Notes under the pieces: generated by a model
Databases searched by the model: none
The model's input: only the letters and a program-made list of their open reading frames with translations
What the model was told of the DNA's origin: nothing
Made by a program: the position numbers and the translations under genes
DNA from: Culex pipiens pallens
Lineage: Eukaryota; Arthropoda; Insecta; Diptera; Culicidae
DNA: 64,000 bases
Direction: 5' to 3'
Assembly (NCBI RefSeq): GCF_016801865.2
Contig: NC_068938.1
Coordinates: 25,684,158 to 25,748,157, forward strand
Part shown: positions 1 through 10,265 of the stretch, piece after piece
Layout: each line of letters starts with the position of its first letter
Numbering within the stretch: position 1 is the stretch's first letter

Positions 1-411
1 TAAATTTGTTTAGTTTTGTTTATAAAAATATCGATAACTTTTGCAAGAATTTAAAGCATTTTTGGGCTGATGCAAATTTTATTTGAAGTTTTTGCTTCAA
101 TTACAATTAAAACATTAAATTTCCGTTTAATAATGAATCAACAATTTTAACATTTTATATGAAACTTGAGCATCCATACACCACGTGAACACTTTTTTGG
201 ATTTTTTTTTAAATTGTAAGAAACAACATTTTAGTAATTACAAAGTATAGTTAACTAACTTTTTAAACATTTTAAAATGTTATGAAAACTTCTTCTTGAA
301 GTACTTTTAACACTTCTTTTAAACAATCAGTTAGATTCCATACAATTCCGTACGTGTTTAATTTGCATGGGAAAATTTCAGACTTCTCAAAATCACCCCA
401 GTTTATGGTAC
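1..411. mobile_element. Truncated TIR element (GTACCGTAAA family), end only
   Basis: The segment stops at 411 with a degenerate terminus (CACCCCAGTTTATGGTAC). Bases of about 246-411 match, in inverted orientation, the left arm of the intact copy at 708-1629, including the stretch around CTTCTTGAAGTAC. The rest of the element lies outside the window. No coding potential is visible. This is the first of at least three copies here (708-1629, 40926-41806). Confidence 0.6.
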
Positions 412-630
412 TTGTTTCAAAAGTTGGCCTAAAATTTAGTTATTTTTAATTCAAGAAAATTAAAAATTTTAATGGGAATAAAAATTTAATCAACTGAAAA
501 AAGTTTAAAATATAATGCATGCATTTTGCGTTGATAATCATGTGATCGTCGATAATCATTTATATGCTTAACAATAAAGCTTTAAAAAAACTGTTCTTTT
601 TTTTTTAAATACCTTAATTTGCAAAATTGT
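412..630. other. AT-rich spacer, no feature seen
   Basis: AT-rich sequence between the truncated element at the window start and the TIR element beginning at 633. No gene, tRNA or clear inverted repeat was recognised. Confidence 0.5.
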
Positions 631-707
631 TACACCCAAAATTCAGAGTCGAGATAATCGTTCTCTCAAAATTTATTGAGGGCTCAGTGCCAAATCGATA
701 GAATAAT

Positions 708-1629
708 GGTACCGTAAAACGGGGTGACTTTGATAGCCGGGGTGACTTTGATAGATTTGCGATTTTTCCGCAAAATGAAGAGTTCAATTAAAATACGTAA
801 GGAATGGTTGAGAAACATACTGACCGTGGTAGAGAAGTGTTCAAAGTACCTCAAGAAGAACTTTTCATAAAATATTGACAAGTTTAAAAAGTTGGTAAAC
901 TATAGTTAAGAAAATGTTGATGAAAGTCATTATTTTAAACTTATCAAAGTGTCATGATTTTCTCAATGAACATGATTTTTAATCGGAAAATGGAATGCAT
1001 TTTCGGATTCTTTGGACAATTTTCCACTAGGAGAAGGTTAAATAAGTTTGTAAATAATAAAAAATATGTGTTTTTGAAACACAATAAAAAAAGTCTCCAA
1101 ATTTATAGGCAATTTCAGTTGAACAAATTTCATGTAAAATGTGAAAACTTGTGATTCGTGCTTCGAATTCAGTATAAAATGTAATTTAATTCGATAATTT
1201 TACAAACAAAACTAGTTTTAACAAATTTCAGGCAAAATTCCGACTTTTTAACAATTTTACCTAAAATTTATATGTATTTTGCCAAAAAGGTTATAAATAT
1301 AAACATTAATTTTTTTTTAAACTATATCAGCTACTTAAGTGATGGTACTTTTAGCAGACAAATAAAGTTTGAACATATCTTAAACATGATTTTAACAAGA
1401 AAAACTATGACTATCAAAGTCACCCCGGAATTAAAACTAAGAATTTTTAACGTAACTATTTTTCTAAACATGACTGAAAAAACTTTTTTTCCGAAATAGT
1501 GCATGGACTTTGTGTGGTCTACCCCAGTACATATTTTAAAAATAATAATCTTGAGAAAAACCTTACCTGTTGGAAAATATTCTAAAAACAAATTGAAATC
1601 TTATCAAAGTCACCCCGGTTTACGGTACC
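708..1629. mobile_element. Nested TIR element, GGTACCGTAAAACGGGGTGAC ends
   Basis: The left end GGTACCGTAAAACGGGGTGA and the right end TCACCCCGGTTTACGGTACC are inverted repeats. The motif GGGGTGACTTTGATAG is repeated directly just inside the left end. No transposase is visible, so this is a non-autonomous element of about 0.9 kb. It interrupts the element at 633-1967 and must be younger than that insertion. Homologous copies lie at 1-411 and 40926-41806. Confidence 0.75.
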
Positions 1630-1730
1630 AACTCACACCATCATAACAAATGAGTTCATTCGTTAGTTGAATCAATAAATCTCCAACAAGTGTCATACAT
1701 CGACTTCTGACTTCTCCTTGGTCACCAAGC

Positions 1731-1804
1731 TGTGGAGGCCGGGGCAGCTAAGTCATTGGATTGGTTTATCAAAGGTCTCTGGTTCGATTCCCGTTGTCGA
1801 CACT
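1731..1804 (+). repeat. tRNA-like module inside TIR element (copy 1)
   Basis: A perfect Pol III B box (GGTTCGATTCC, 1781-1791) lies about 40 bp after an A-box-like stretch (GGGGCAGCTAAG, from about 1741). A T-run at 1810-1815 follows and could act as a Pol III terminator. The T-arm pairs poorly, so it is not a functional tRNA. It resembles the 5' part of a tRNA-derived SINE, but it sits at the centre of a TIR element. Confidence 0.6.
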
Positions 1805-1969
1805 TTCGGTTTTTTGTTTTGACGGATGAACTTTTTTTGCAAATGAACCTCGAGGTAATAGTTCTATCGCCCATCTCGAGCTGTGTTCTCTGCGTCCGTG
1901 AATGGTACCACTATTATCTCGACTCGAGACCATCATTCTCTCGGACTAGCGCTGCCAGTTTTGGGTGTA

Positions 1970-2439
1970 TTAAAGACAAGAAATTCTGAAAAGATTATCA
2001 CTTAAGTAGAGTTTTTATTGAAAAAAAAACTCAAATTATAACTATATTCGGTATTTTATTAACACTCACATTTTTATTATTTACAATTTTGTAGTAAAAG
2101 TCTTTGCAACTATCTTTACTAATTACTAAATAAATTCCCAAATAATTCCAAAAAATAGTTATAAGAAAACATCTTTAAAAACAACTATTTTTAAAATTTA
2201 CAAACCATAATATGGTAAAAAAACAAAACAATTATTGATGGCCATAATGGGACTCAGATTCAAAATGTCAAAAGACTTGTGTTCAATTCTGAAATTTGAC
2301 TACAGTTGTGTCGCAGAACTCAAATTTGATGTTAAAAGTGAGATAAAAAAGATCGATGTTATTTAATTTTTTTTATTAACAAGAAATTACGAGAGGTGTA
2401 TCGTTTTTTTTTTCGACCCATAGTCACCCCCACTGACGG
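1970..2439. other. AT-rich spacer with possible element remnant
   Basis: AT-rich sequence between two CACCCAAA elements. Its last 20 bases (AGTCACCCCCACTGACGGTA) resemble the terminus of the GGTACCGTAAA family and may be a decayed end. No gene was seen. Confidence 0.4.
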
Positions 2440-2441
2440 TA

Positions 2442-2832
2442 CACCCAAAGTTAAAGAACGAGAGGATAGTCCTCACGAAAAGAAACGTGAGGAAAGTGCT
2501 ATATTGCGAGAGTAAAGTCCTCTCGCGTGTTCATTCGTTCATTGGAACAGTTCATCCTATGAGTGGCTTATATGGACAAACGACAGCCACTTTGTCACCG
2601 AACCATGGTGGCTCATACGGCAAAGGCACGGTTCAATATGCCGAAGGTCTTGGGTTCGAGTCTCGGTACTGGTACTTTTTTTTTTTTGATAGATGAACTT
2701 TTTTGGAAAATGAACCATGAGTAAAGTACTCTCGGTAATTTCGGGATTTATCCTCTCAGTCCGCACACAGTACCATTTTACTACCGAATCGTGCTCTTTA
2801 TCCTCTCGTATGCCTATGCCCAGTTCTGGGTG
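2442..2832. mobile_element. CACCCAAA-TIR element with internal tRNA-like module (intact)
   Basis: The short terminal inverted repeats are CACCCAAA and CTGGGTG, flanked by TA at 2440-2441 and 2833-2834. It is 391 bp with no transposase. Central positions about 2601-2674 are tRNA-like and are followed by a 12-base T-tract (2676-2687). The sequence beyond the T-tract is homologous to the copy at 633-1967, so the tRNA-like part was present in their common ancestor. Confidence 0.72.
2601..2674 (+). repeat. tRNA-like module inside TIR element (copy 2)
   Basis: The A-box-like TGGTGGCTCATACGG (2606-2620) and the B box GGTTCGAGTCT (2653-2663) are spaced as in a tRNA. The T-arm can form five pairs if G-T wobbles are allowed. 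A T12 tract begins two bases after the module and is a plausible Pol III stop. A canonical anticodon loop cannot be drawn, so this is a tRNA-derived sequence and not a tRNA gene. Confidence 0.6.
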
Positions 2833-2834
2833 TA

Positions 2835-4544
2835 TTATTGAAATCATTGATTTTAAGCAATTTCTTACATGATCAAAGCAAAGCCGATCGCGAACCACTT
2901 CCAGTCAGCTTTGAGCGACTACCCGATTGGAGTGAGAGGGAGAGCAAAGAGAGAGTATTCAGTAGCAATTGGTGTGGAAGTGACAAAAGGTAGGAATACA
3001 TCAGAGCAGTTTTTCGTCGCGCTAGATTTGTGCTTGCGAGTGACTGAGTCTTTTTGGAGCAATCAGAACCCTTGGTATGATGTTTTAAATATGTTTTTAT
3101 TTCTTCTGATTTCAAACAACAACAAAGTTTTTTTTTTTCTAAATTCAAGCGTGACAATTGCAAAGGATCCAACCATTGTTTTATTCAATGATTAATTTCT
3201 CGTAATATTGATGACCCAATAAACAACCATTGCCGTGTACGCAACCGATGCTTCTGCCTTGCGATTTTACACCAACAGCTGGTACGCTCCACCGCGATGG
3301 ATGGCGGTGATGCTTTTTAATTAAAAGTGAATAACTCTCAATGTTGCACACTATGTGCGTAAACCCCATCATGATGCACCGCATGGCACGCACACACATT
3401 TAAAGTCGTCATCCTCAGCAGTGGCCGAATGCGGTCCACCGCCGCCTGCGGACAACGGGTTTTTAACAGGGAGAACCGACAATTTCATATGGGCGTGAGA
3501 ATGGGACAAGTTAACACAGGGAGTACTCAATTTCGTTTATGAAATTATCTGAAATTTGTAATAAATGTAACACAGAAAAGCGACAACGACAACGTTGATG
3601 ATCAGCCTAATTTGCGAATAAAGTGTGCGAAATGCGGAGGCAATTCAAGCGTAAGTTTTGCAATTTCAAATCTCCCGTGTACTCTATAGAGTCCTCGTTG
3701 CAATATTGAAATGGATGCAGAGGTGCAGACCAGCAGCAGCAGCTGCTTAAAGTATGCTTGAAAGGCAAACAATCACTCCACTGATTGTGCGTTATGGGAT
3801 TTTGCTGTTTCGCCGGGGCGACCACCACCTCAGTGCAGCCAGGAAAGTTCTGCTGAATAATTCCCCACTGAATCAAGTGAGAAGCGGGAGGGTGGCTAGG
3901 CAAACATTCCCGCAGCAACAGCAGCAGCAAAGCTTTATGATATCCACCAGTGGTTTGCCGTAAATTTGCGAAACTTTATAGAGTGGTTCACAGCCCCGTC
4001 GGAAAGTTACTCGTCCAAGTTTCATTCCAGCTGTTGAAGCTCTCGCATTTTCCGTTTAATTAGAGTTGTTTGCGCCGCTGAAACAAAAGTGCTGAAGACG
4101 TTTGAAATGGGTTGCGATGCTGGTTCTAGAAGCTATAACATCAGTCTGCTGTTTGCGAAAATAGTTGAAAGTTTCAGTAAAATTGTTTTGACTTTTTGAT
4201 GCCGAAAATAACATCAGCTGCCAAACAACATTAAATACAACTGCCACATAAAATGTGTTGCAGGTGACTTACGCTCGAAAAGCTCTCAAATTTCAATTCA
4301 AAACTGTTCGCCAAACTCAGCAAACCAAAAACCTTTCAAATCAAATAAAATCAATGTTCAATAGAATATTCAATTGCTGACCCGGTTCCCGAAAGTGCAC
4401 AGCTCGAACCGAAATTAACCCACTTGTTTCGATCTCTAATCGACCGCGGAATGTGCGCTCACACTGCAAATTTATTTGGCATGCATTTCCGCCGAAAACG
4501 ACATTCCTCTCAATTTGCTTCCCTAATATTTTTTTTGTCATTTA
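2835..4544. other. Single-copy island, no gene recognised
   Basis: Mixed-composition sequence without inverted repeats and without relatives elsewhere in the window. Open frames of up to about 110 codons occur on both strands, but none has recognisable protein character or splice context. A CAG-rich stretch lies near 3731 and another near 3916. It may be regulatory or simply unique intergenic DNA. Confidence 0.5.
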
Positions 4545-4708
4545 GGAGCGTTCTTTTATTACGTAACGCAGTAGGGGGGAGGGGGGGTTCGGAGGCCGTG
4601 TTACGCTCCTTACAAAATTTTTAAAATTTGTATGGAAATTTTGTTACGAGGGGGGGGAAGGGGGTCTAAAAGTCCGATTTTTCGCATTACGTAATAAAAG
4701 AACGCTCC
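4545..4708. mobile_element. Short hairpin MITE, GGAGCGTTCTTTTATTACGTAA ends
   Basis: The ends are inverted repeats of about 22 bases (beginning GGAGCGTTCTTTTATTACGT and closing with its complement). The two halves continue to pair inward, with G-rich and C-poor interiors on each side of an ACAAAATTTTTAAAATTTGT centre. It is 164 bp and non-coding. The open frames crossing it are by-products of the palindrome. Confidence 0.8.
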
Positions 4709-4954
4709 CTTTTTCATCGAGGTTTGAGGCAGCCCAACGCCGACGGCCCGGGGAAAAACGAGGTTAGTAGCTCTGTTTGACCTTAACCTGGGAGCTGGGA
4801 TATTCGTGGGAAGCACGAATAGAACCCACCACCCGATTTGGTGGAAAGGTTTCCATTTGTTCCAGAAGAAAAAAAACTACTTCCAAGTTAAGTTGTTTGT
4901 TTGCTTCTTGATGGAACACAGCGAAAAATAGAAATAAAATTGTCACATAATATG

Positions 4955-5865
4955 TGGGTCATTCCAGGTCAACTGAGTAAACTTTTGGACTCGAGCTTCA
5001 CCGATTTGGACCAAACTTGGAGGGAACGTTCATCTATCGATAGTTAACAGAAATCCCAAGTTTGGTGCTGATCTGACCATCCCTCTTTTTTGGCACCGCA
5101 GACTTTCTACAGGTTGTATTTTATAGAAAATTGTCCAAGGAGTTCGGTAAAAAAAAAATTACCTTTTAATGCCCACTAATATTATATTTAAACGTTTTAA
5201 GTATTAAAAATCAGTTTTGACCAATTCCTTATGTTTTTATTTGTTTTATTTTATAACCATCGTGTTCCTCAGACAATTTTACATAATAATCAATGTAGAC
5301 CTCAAACTATAATGAACTATTGGCGAGATACAGCGATTTTACTGAAAAAAGTTTGATTTTTTGAAAAGTATACGATGTACTTCCAAGTGCTGCGCAAAAT
5401 CATACTTTTTTGAGTAAAATCGCTGTATCACGCCAATAGTTCTTTTTAGTTTTAGGTCGACATTGATTATAATGTAAAATTGTCCGGGGAACACGATGAT
5501 GTTAAAATAAATCAAATAAAAATATAAAGAACAAGTCAAAATTTAATATTAATACTTAAAACGTTAAAATATAACATTTTTGGGCATTAAAAAGTTAAAA
5601 TTTTATTTTTATCGAATTCCTTGGACAATTTTCTATAAAATGCAACTAGAAAGTCTTTTGCTCCAATATTTGCAAAGTTATGATTAAAAGAAAAAAAAGT
5701 TTTTTAGAAAATCGTCAAAAAAGAGGGCGGTGTCAAAAATAGAGGGAGGGTCAGATCAGCACCAATCTTGAGATTAGATGGGATAGATGAAAGTTCCCTC
5801 CAAGTTTGGTCCAAATCGGCGAAGGTCGAGTCCAAAAGTGTACTCAGTTGGGATGGAATGACCCA
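4955..5865. mobile_element. Long fold-back element, TGGGTCATTCC ends
   Basis: The outer ends TGGGTCATTCC and GGAATGACCCA begin arms that are complementary almost to the middle. Paired landmarks are GATTTGGACCAAACTTGG on the left with CCAAGTTTGGTCCAAATC on the right, and CGCTGTATCnCGCCAATAGTT around the centre. The element is about 911 bp with only a short loop. There is no coding frame. A diverged single arm of the same family lies at about 9255-9480. Confidence 0.82.
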
Positions 5866-7320
5866 TTTGTTGTTGTGAAAATATCTGGTGTTGTTGTGTA
5901 AATATCTGGTATTTTTTAGAGGGTCTAATTTTTTTTTCTTTATGCTAATAAAAACGTTTATTCAAAAGTCTTTATCTTGAGAACGGATTTTCTTTTCGAT
6001 TTGAAGTCTTCGGCTAGATTGTTAATGCTTCGAACTTTTCAGAAAAAATACGTTAACTTATTAATTTTACGAATACTTGAATTTATTTATATTTTTAAAT
6101 GGTTTAGATGATAAAAAAGCTATCTTTAGAACTATGGCATAACTAAAAAAATGAGAAACGTTGAAAAAAGTACCAATAACACTTATTTTCGACCATATCA
6201 AATTTAAAGGTATATTTGAAACATTTCATACATAGAAAAACTTTTTTTTTATCGGAATATTCCACAATAATTTATTTTTTGACAATCAAATTCGGAAGCT
6301 TATTTGTCTCTTAAAAATGTGACAATATTTTGTTTTTCTTGTGCTTATCATTATGAGGCTGTATCTCAATCTTAAATGTCTGAAGCAAATTTATAGGAAA
6401 TTTTCTGATCATTTTGGCTAAAATATTTTCAGTTAAGTCCATATATTTATAGGTCCTTTAAAAAAAGAAAACTTTAGATTTTAAAATAAAGTAAACGATT
6501 TTCAAATATATTTTTTTAAATTGGCAGCACTGCTAAATTAATTTTGACCGACTTGTGCCATAACTCAAAAGATGGCAACTTCAAGCAGTAAAATTTTGTG
6601 TGTGAAAAGTCCAAAACATTCCATAAGTAGTTCAAAAGAAACGTATAAAAATTCGTTTTCGCATAAACTGGATGGCCAGAAATCGTATTAAAATATGATC
6701 ATCAGACCTTTCAAAAGCGTCCAAAAGTTTAGTGATATGGCAACACTGTATTTAGTTATGATCACTTAAGTGATATTTATGTGCTTTTTAGAAGCAAGAT
6801 TCCTAACCGTTTATGTGACCCATGTTTAATTAGAAGTAAAGAAGGTAACAAACACTTTGGTGGATTAAATTAGTTTTAGTCAAATTTATAGGTCTTGGTA
6901 AAAGCTTCTATTTTCAAACACAATTCTTTTAAAGCTTTCTTATGAAATATTTTTACTTTCAAAATAAGTAAAAAACAAGCAATTAGAACAGCTGTTAGCC
7001 ATGTTTTTTTAAATACAATATTTAGAAAAAGCTAGAAAACTATAAAATCGGTTACCGAACTTGAAGTTAAATAAAACTTCTGTCTCTATTTAGACAATTC
7101 CAATTCATTCCAGCTGTCGAACTTTCGGTCTGATATTTTTGTGATTTTTTCTTTATAAAATTTATTTACAAAACTGTTAAATGTAAACTAATGTAATAAA
7201 ATGTTTAAGGACAACTTGCTTAAAATGAACTTTAATTAATGTTTAAGGACAACTTACTTAAAATGAAGTTTAATTTAACAAAACAACTGTTTAGATGATT
7301 TGCATGCCAATAAATAAAAG
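5866..7320. other. AT-rich repeat-derived sequence
   Basis: Low-GC DNA with no gene. Part of it (about 6660-6880, with TTATGATCACTTAAGTGATA) matches the tandem repeat family at 16.4-17.5 kb. The phrase on cataloguing tissue-wide repeats cannot be taken further without a library search. Confidence 0.45.
7201..7276. repeat. 38-bp tandem duplication
   Basis: ATGTTTAAGGACAACTTGCT begins a 38-bp unit at 7201 that recurs at 7239 with a few substitutions. There are two copies only. It looks like a local replication slip in AT-rich DNA. Confidence 0.8.
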
Positions 7321-9050
7321 ATATTTTCTCAACAGTGCAAAGCCCGCACCACCAAGATATTCGACCCCGACTTGGGCAATAATTCTTCCAAATTGAATGC
7401 CCTCTGGGCGCGCTATAAATTCTTGTGATTCGTTCGAAAAGTTGCTGGCGAAATTGCAGTTTCGTGCACCTTATTTAAGTTTGAAAAGAAAGCAATCAAG
7501 CAAGGCGTTCTTTCGTTTGCTTTGGATCGATTTTTTAATACTTGTAAGCCGAGTTGTGCAACTAACAAATTGTAGCAGGTCATTCAACAAAAATCATCGA
7601 TAAGAAAAAAGAATATGGTTCAAAATGTCAACCCCAATCAAGCGACTCTTTCGGGCGAGCTGTATCTTCATTGACAATGCTGTAGCGCCGCGCAATCGAC
7701 AATGAAGGTCACGTTCGTATCTTGTGTAACTTTATCGAAAGCCGCTTCAAAGTTTCTCGCTAGTGCCACAAACTATTCTCTATGTAGTAAAATCGGCTTA
7801 TCAGCGAACGGAGAGTGTTCAGTTTCACCGTTCTCTCCGTTCCACTCAGCTGAACTTGTCAACGTGTGGTAGGAGTGTAGATATGGACGATGCACTGGAG
7901 TAACATTTCAAAAGGGTCAATAAAAAATAATTTTATATTTTCGGTCTTGAATAATTCCCACATCATCGTTATTTTCAATTTTGCCTCCCACCACGGTATT
8001 AAACTTTCTCACCCATGAAACCACCCAAAGACGATACCGTCGTGTGATATTAAATGTCAACTTTGAGGCAGTCACGTTTCCACTTCTACGGGGGGCGGGT
8101 TCCACGGCATCGTCACAATTCGTTGATTTTATGCAAAATGGGTTCGTTTGCCACCGCTACTGGCGCTGTTGCTGGTTGCACGCTTGGATTCCTCGAAATT
8201 GATAATAATGGATAGGTCAAAGGGCACCCAAACCACCGCAGACGGTTGAGATTTATTGAAATATCAATTTGAGGAATAAGTCGAAGCAGGTCGCGAATTC
8301 AACGGAGAATGGAATTAACCGAATAAATCGAAATGCTTCCGATACATCCTCCCTTTAAAACAGTGTGCTGGTAGGATCAGGAAATTTGCTTCGGAAAGAA
8401 ACCTTCCTGCCAAATTATCCGGATTATGTCTTCGACATCCTTTCGCCGATATGTGCCCGTGGTAACGCTAGGTAGATTCCGTTCACGTGGCACCTTATAG
8501 CTACGTTCCATGAATATATTATAATTTTCACAGACAACTTCTTGGCGGATTATTTAGATGTCCGCTTGTCTGTGAATTTGAAAGAATCCTCCCCTAACCA
8601 ACGAAACGGCTTTCCAATTAGTCAGCAATATGTGCTCATTAAAGCCAACGCCATCGCATTTTGACCTGGAAATTTTTCGCGCCTCCTCACTAATTAGAAA
8701 GAAAGTCACCTAGTTATATCTTCGCCCCAGCGTCGAGGTCATCACCTCCCTTGGATTATACTGACTCGAGCAGACACTTTTCAGCGCCTAATCCGCTGGA
8801 CGACAGTGGGACTTTCCCAGGTGAATTCGTCATCAACGTCGTGTCGGATTTGGTTCTGGCCTTTGAAGTGTCACCAAATCCAAATGCTCAAGTGTCTGCA
8901 GGTTTTCGTCGATATTTTGCTTTCAGCAAAGTGGTTGGGCGATGGAATAATATTTACATGGCTTGCGGTATTTGCACAAGTTATTGAAGTGTGAAGTATT
9001 TCTTGCGATGGCGGGGTGGATTGGGAAGTAAGGCTTGGGTGGATTCAAGA
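7321..9050. other. Single-copy island, no gene recognised
   Basis: Sequence of higher GC than its surroundings, free of inverted repeats. The frames at 7397-7603, 7981-8202 and 8751-8987 lack recognisable domains or supporting splice sites. It could be conserved regulatory DNA or an unrecognised short exon region. Confidence 0.45.
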
Positions 9051-9254
9051 AATTAATTGGAAATGGGCGTTTTGAGCATTTTTTACTTTAGACTTTAAAA
9101 GGCTATATCTCAGCAAACAGCATTCCTGAGAAGTTCAAGGTTATGATCAGATTTCCAGAAGAAAACTAACCTTATAGCAAAAAATCCATGCAAAAGCATG
9201 CACATCACCTTCGTCAAAAAAGACACTTAATATTACACACTGCAGGTAAAATTT

Positions 9255-9480
9255 TGTAATCACCGATCTGGGCCAAACTTGGGGGAACGTTCATCTATCG
9301 ATAGTTAACAGAAATCCCAAGTTTGGTGCTGATTGGATCATCCCTCTATTTTTGGCACCGCCCTCTTTTTTGATGATTCTAAAAAACTTTTTCTTTTAAT
9401 CAAAATTTAACAACTTTTTAAGCAAAAGGCTTTCTACAGGTTGCATTTTATAGAAAATTGACCAAGGAATTCGATAAAAA
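9255..9480. mobile_element. Solo arm of the TGGGTCATTCC fold-back family
   Basis: It matches the left arm of 4955-5865 (GGAACGTTCATCTATCGATA, then CCCAAGTTTGGTGCTGAT). It is a single arm: no complementary partner follows. The CACTGAAA element at 9482 begins directly after it. Confidence 0.7.
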
Positions 9481-9481
9481 T

Positions 9482-9982
9482 AATACACTGAAACAAAAAT
9501 ACACATCACTTCTATGCATTTTTTTTATTTTTAAGAATAAAAGGCGATTGTCCACGATCCATACAAAAAAGTTTTTTTTGTATGGACAATTGTCCACGAG
9601 GGGGAGGGGGATAACAGATTCCTAAAAAAGTGTCCACGTGGTCCACGTGGATGGTCCCTATCTTCCCAAGGATTAGACATAGGAAAATGGTCAATATTGA
9701 GACTTTTACGTAAAATTGTCTGAGAAATCGATTCCCACTATCGGTTTCCAAAAATTTTGACGTTTAGACCGCTTTTAAAAACAGTTTTAGTAAATGATTT
9801 TTGTATTTTTTTTTAGGAGAAACAAACCATCCCGCATTTTTCATCAGTCTTTTTGTAACATCTAGGCTATTTCCTGAAAAATCTTGAACGAAAGAAATTG
9901 TGACATCACCTTTAAATTTAACTTTTAAACTTAAAAATTGAAAAATCTCATAGAAATTGTGTGCTTTTTCTTTCAGTGTATT
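9482..9982. mobile_element. TIR element, AATACACTGAAA ends, with a nested MITE fragment
   Basis: AATACACTGAAA (9482-9493) and TTTCAGTGTATT (9971-9982) are perfect 12-bp inverted repeats. Positions about 9546-9660 inside it match the MITE at 51839-51992 (GTCCACGTGG, then GGTCCCTA). The interior therefore holds an older or captured element. No transposase frame is visible. Confidence 0.6.
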
Positions 9983-10265
9983 TTTTTTTCAGAAAGCCCG
10001 TCCAATTTCCAACTAGTTTGTCTTTGACCACTTTTGATACGATGCAACGGCTTCGAGATACAGTAATTTTTAAATTGCTAAATACAAAAATATTTAAATA
10101 ACATACGCCTTTCTCAAATGTTATTTTCGAGTACATTTGACTCAATATACACAAAAATTGCTTAAATAGGCCTTGGATAACATGTCTACAAAGTTTCGTT
10201 GAAATCGGAGAGGGTCGGGTACAAAAGTACCAGAAAAATTCCTGATTTGAGCTGGAATTGCTCTG
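9983..10265. other. Repeat-derived flank
   Basis: AT-rich DNA whose end (AAATCGGAGAGGGTCGGGTA) resembles the arm of a fold-back element; no partner arm was found. A (TA)n run lies at about 10265-10278. No gene was seen. Confidence 0.35.

Larger units (their letters stand above)
633..1967. mobile_element. CACCCAAA-TIR element with internal tRNA-like module
   Basis: The ends are CACCCAAAA and TTTTGGGTG, flanked by TA (631-632 and 1968-1969), as expected for Tc1/mariner-type insertion. A separate 922-bp element is nested at 708-1629; without it this copy is about 413 bp, close to the 391 bp of its relative at 2442-2832. The two also share the sequence after the tRNA-like module (GATGAACTTTTTT, then AAATGAACC). 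The body holds a tRNA-like segment (1731-1804) and a T-run. There is no transposase frame, so it is non-autonomous. Confidence 0.7.

Noticed and set aside
1731..2674. tRNA genes at 1731-1804 and 2601-2674
   Set aside because: Pol III boxes are present but no full cloverleaf with a proper anticodon loop forms; they are tRNA-derived parts of TIR elements.
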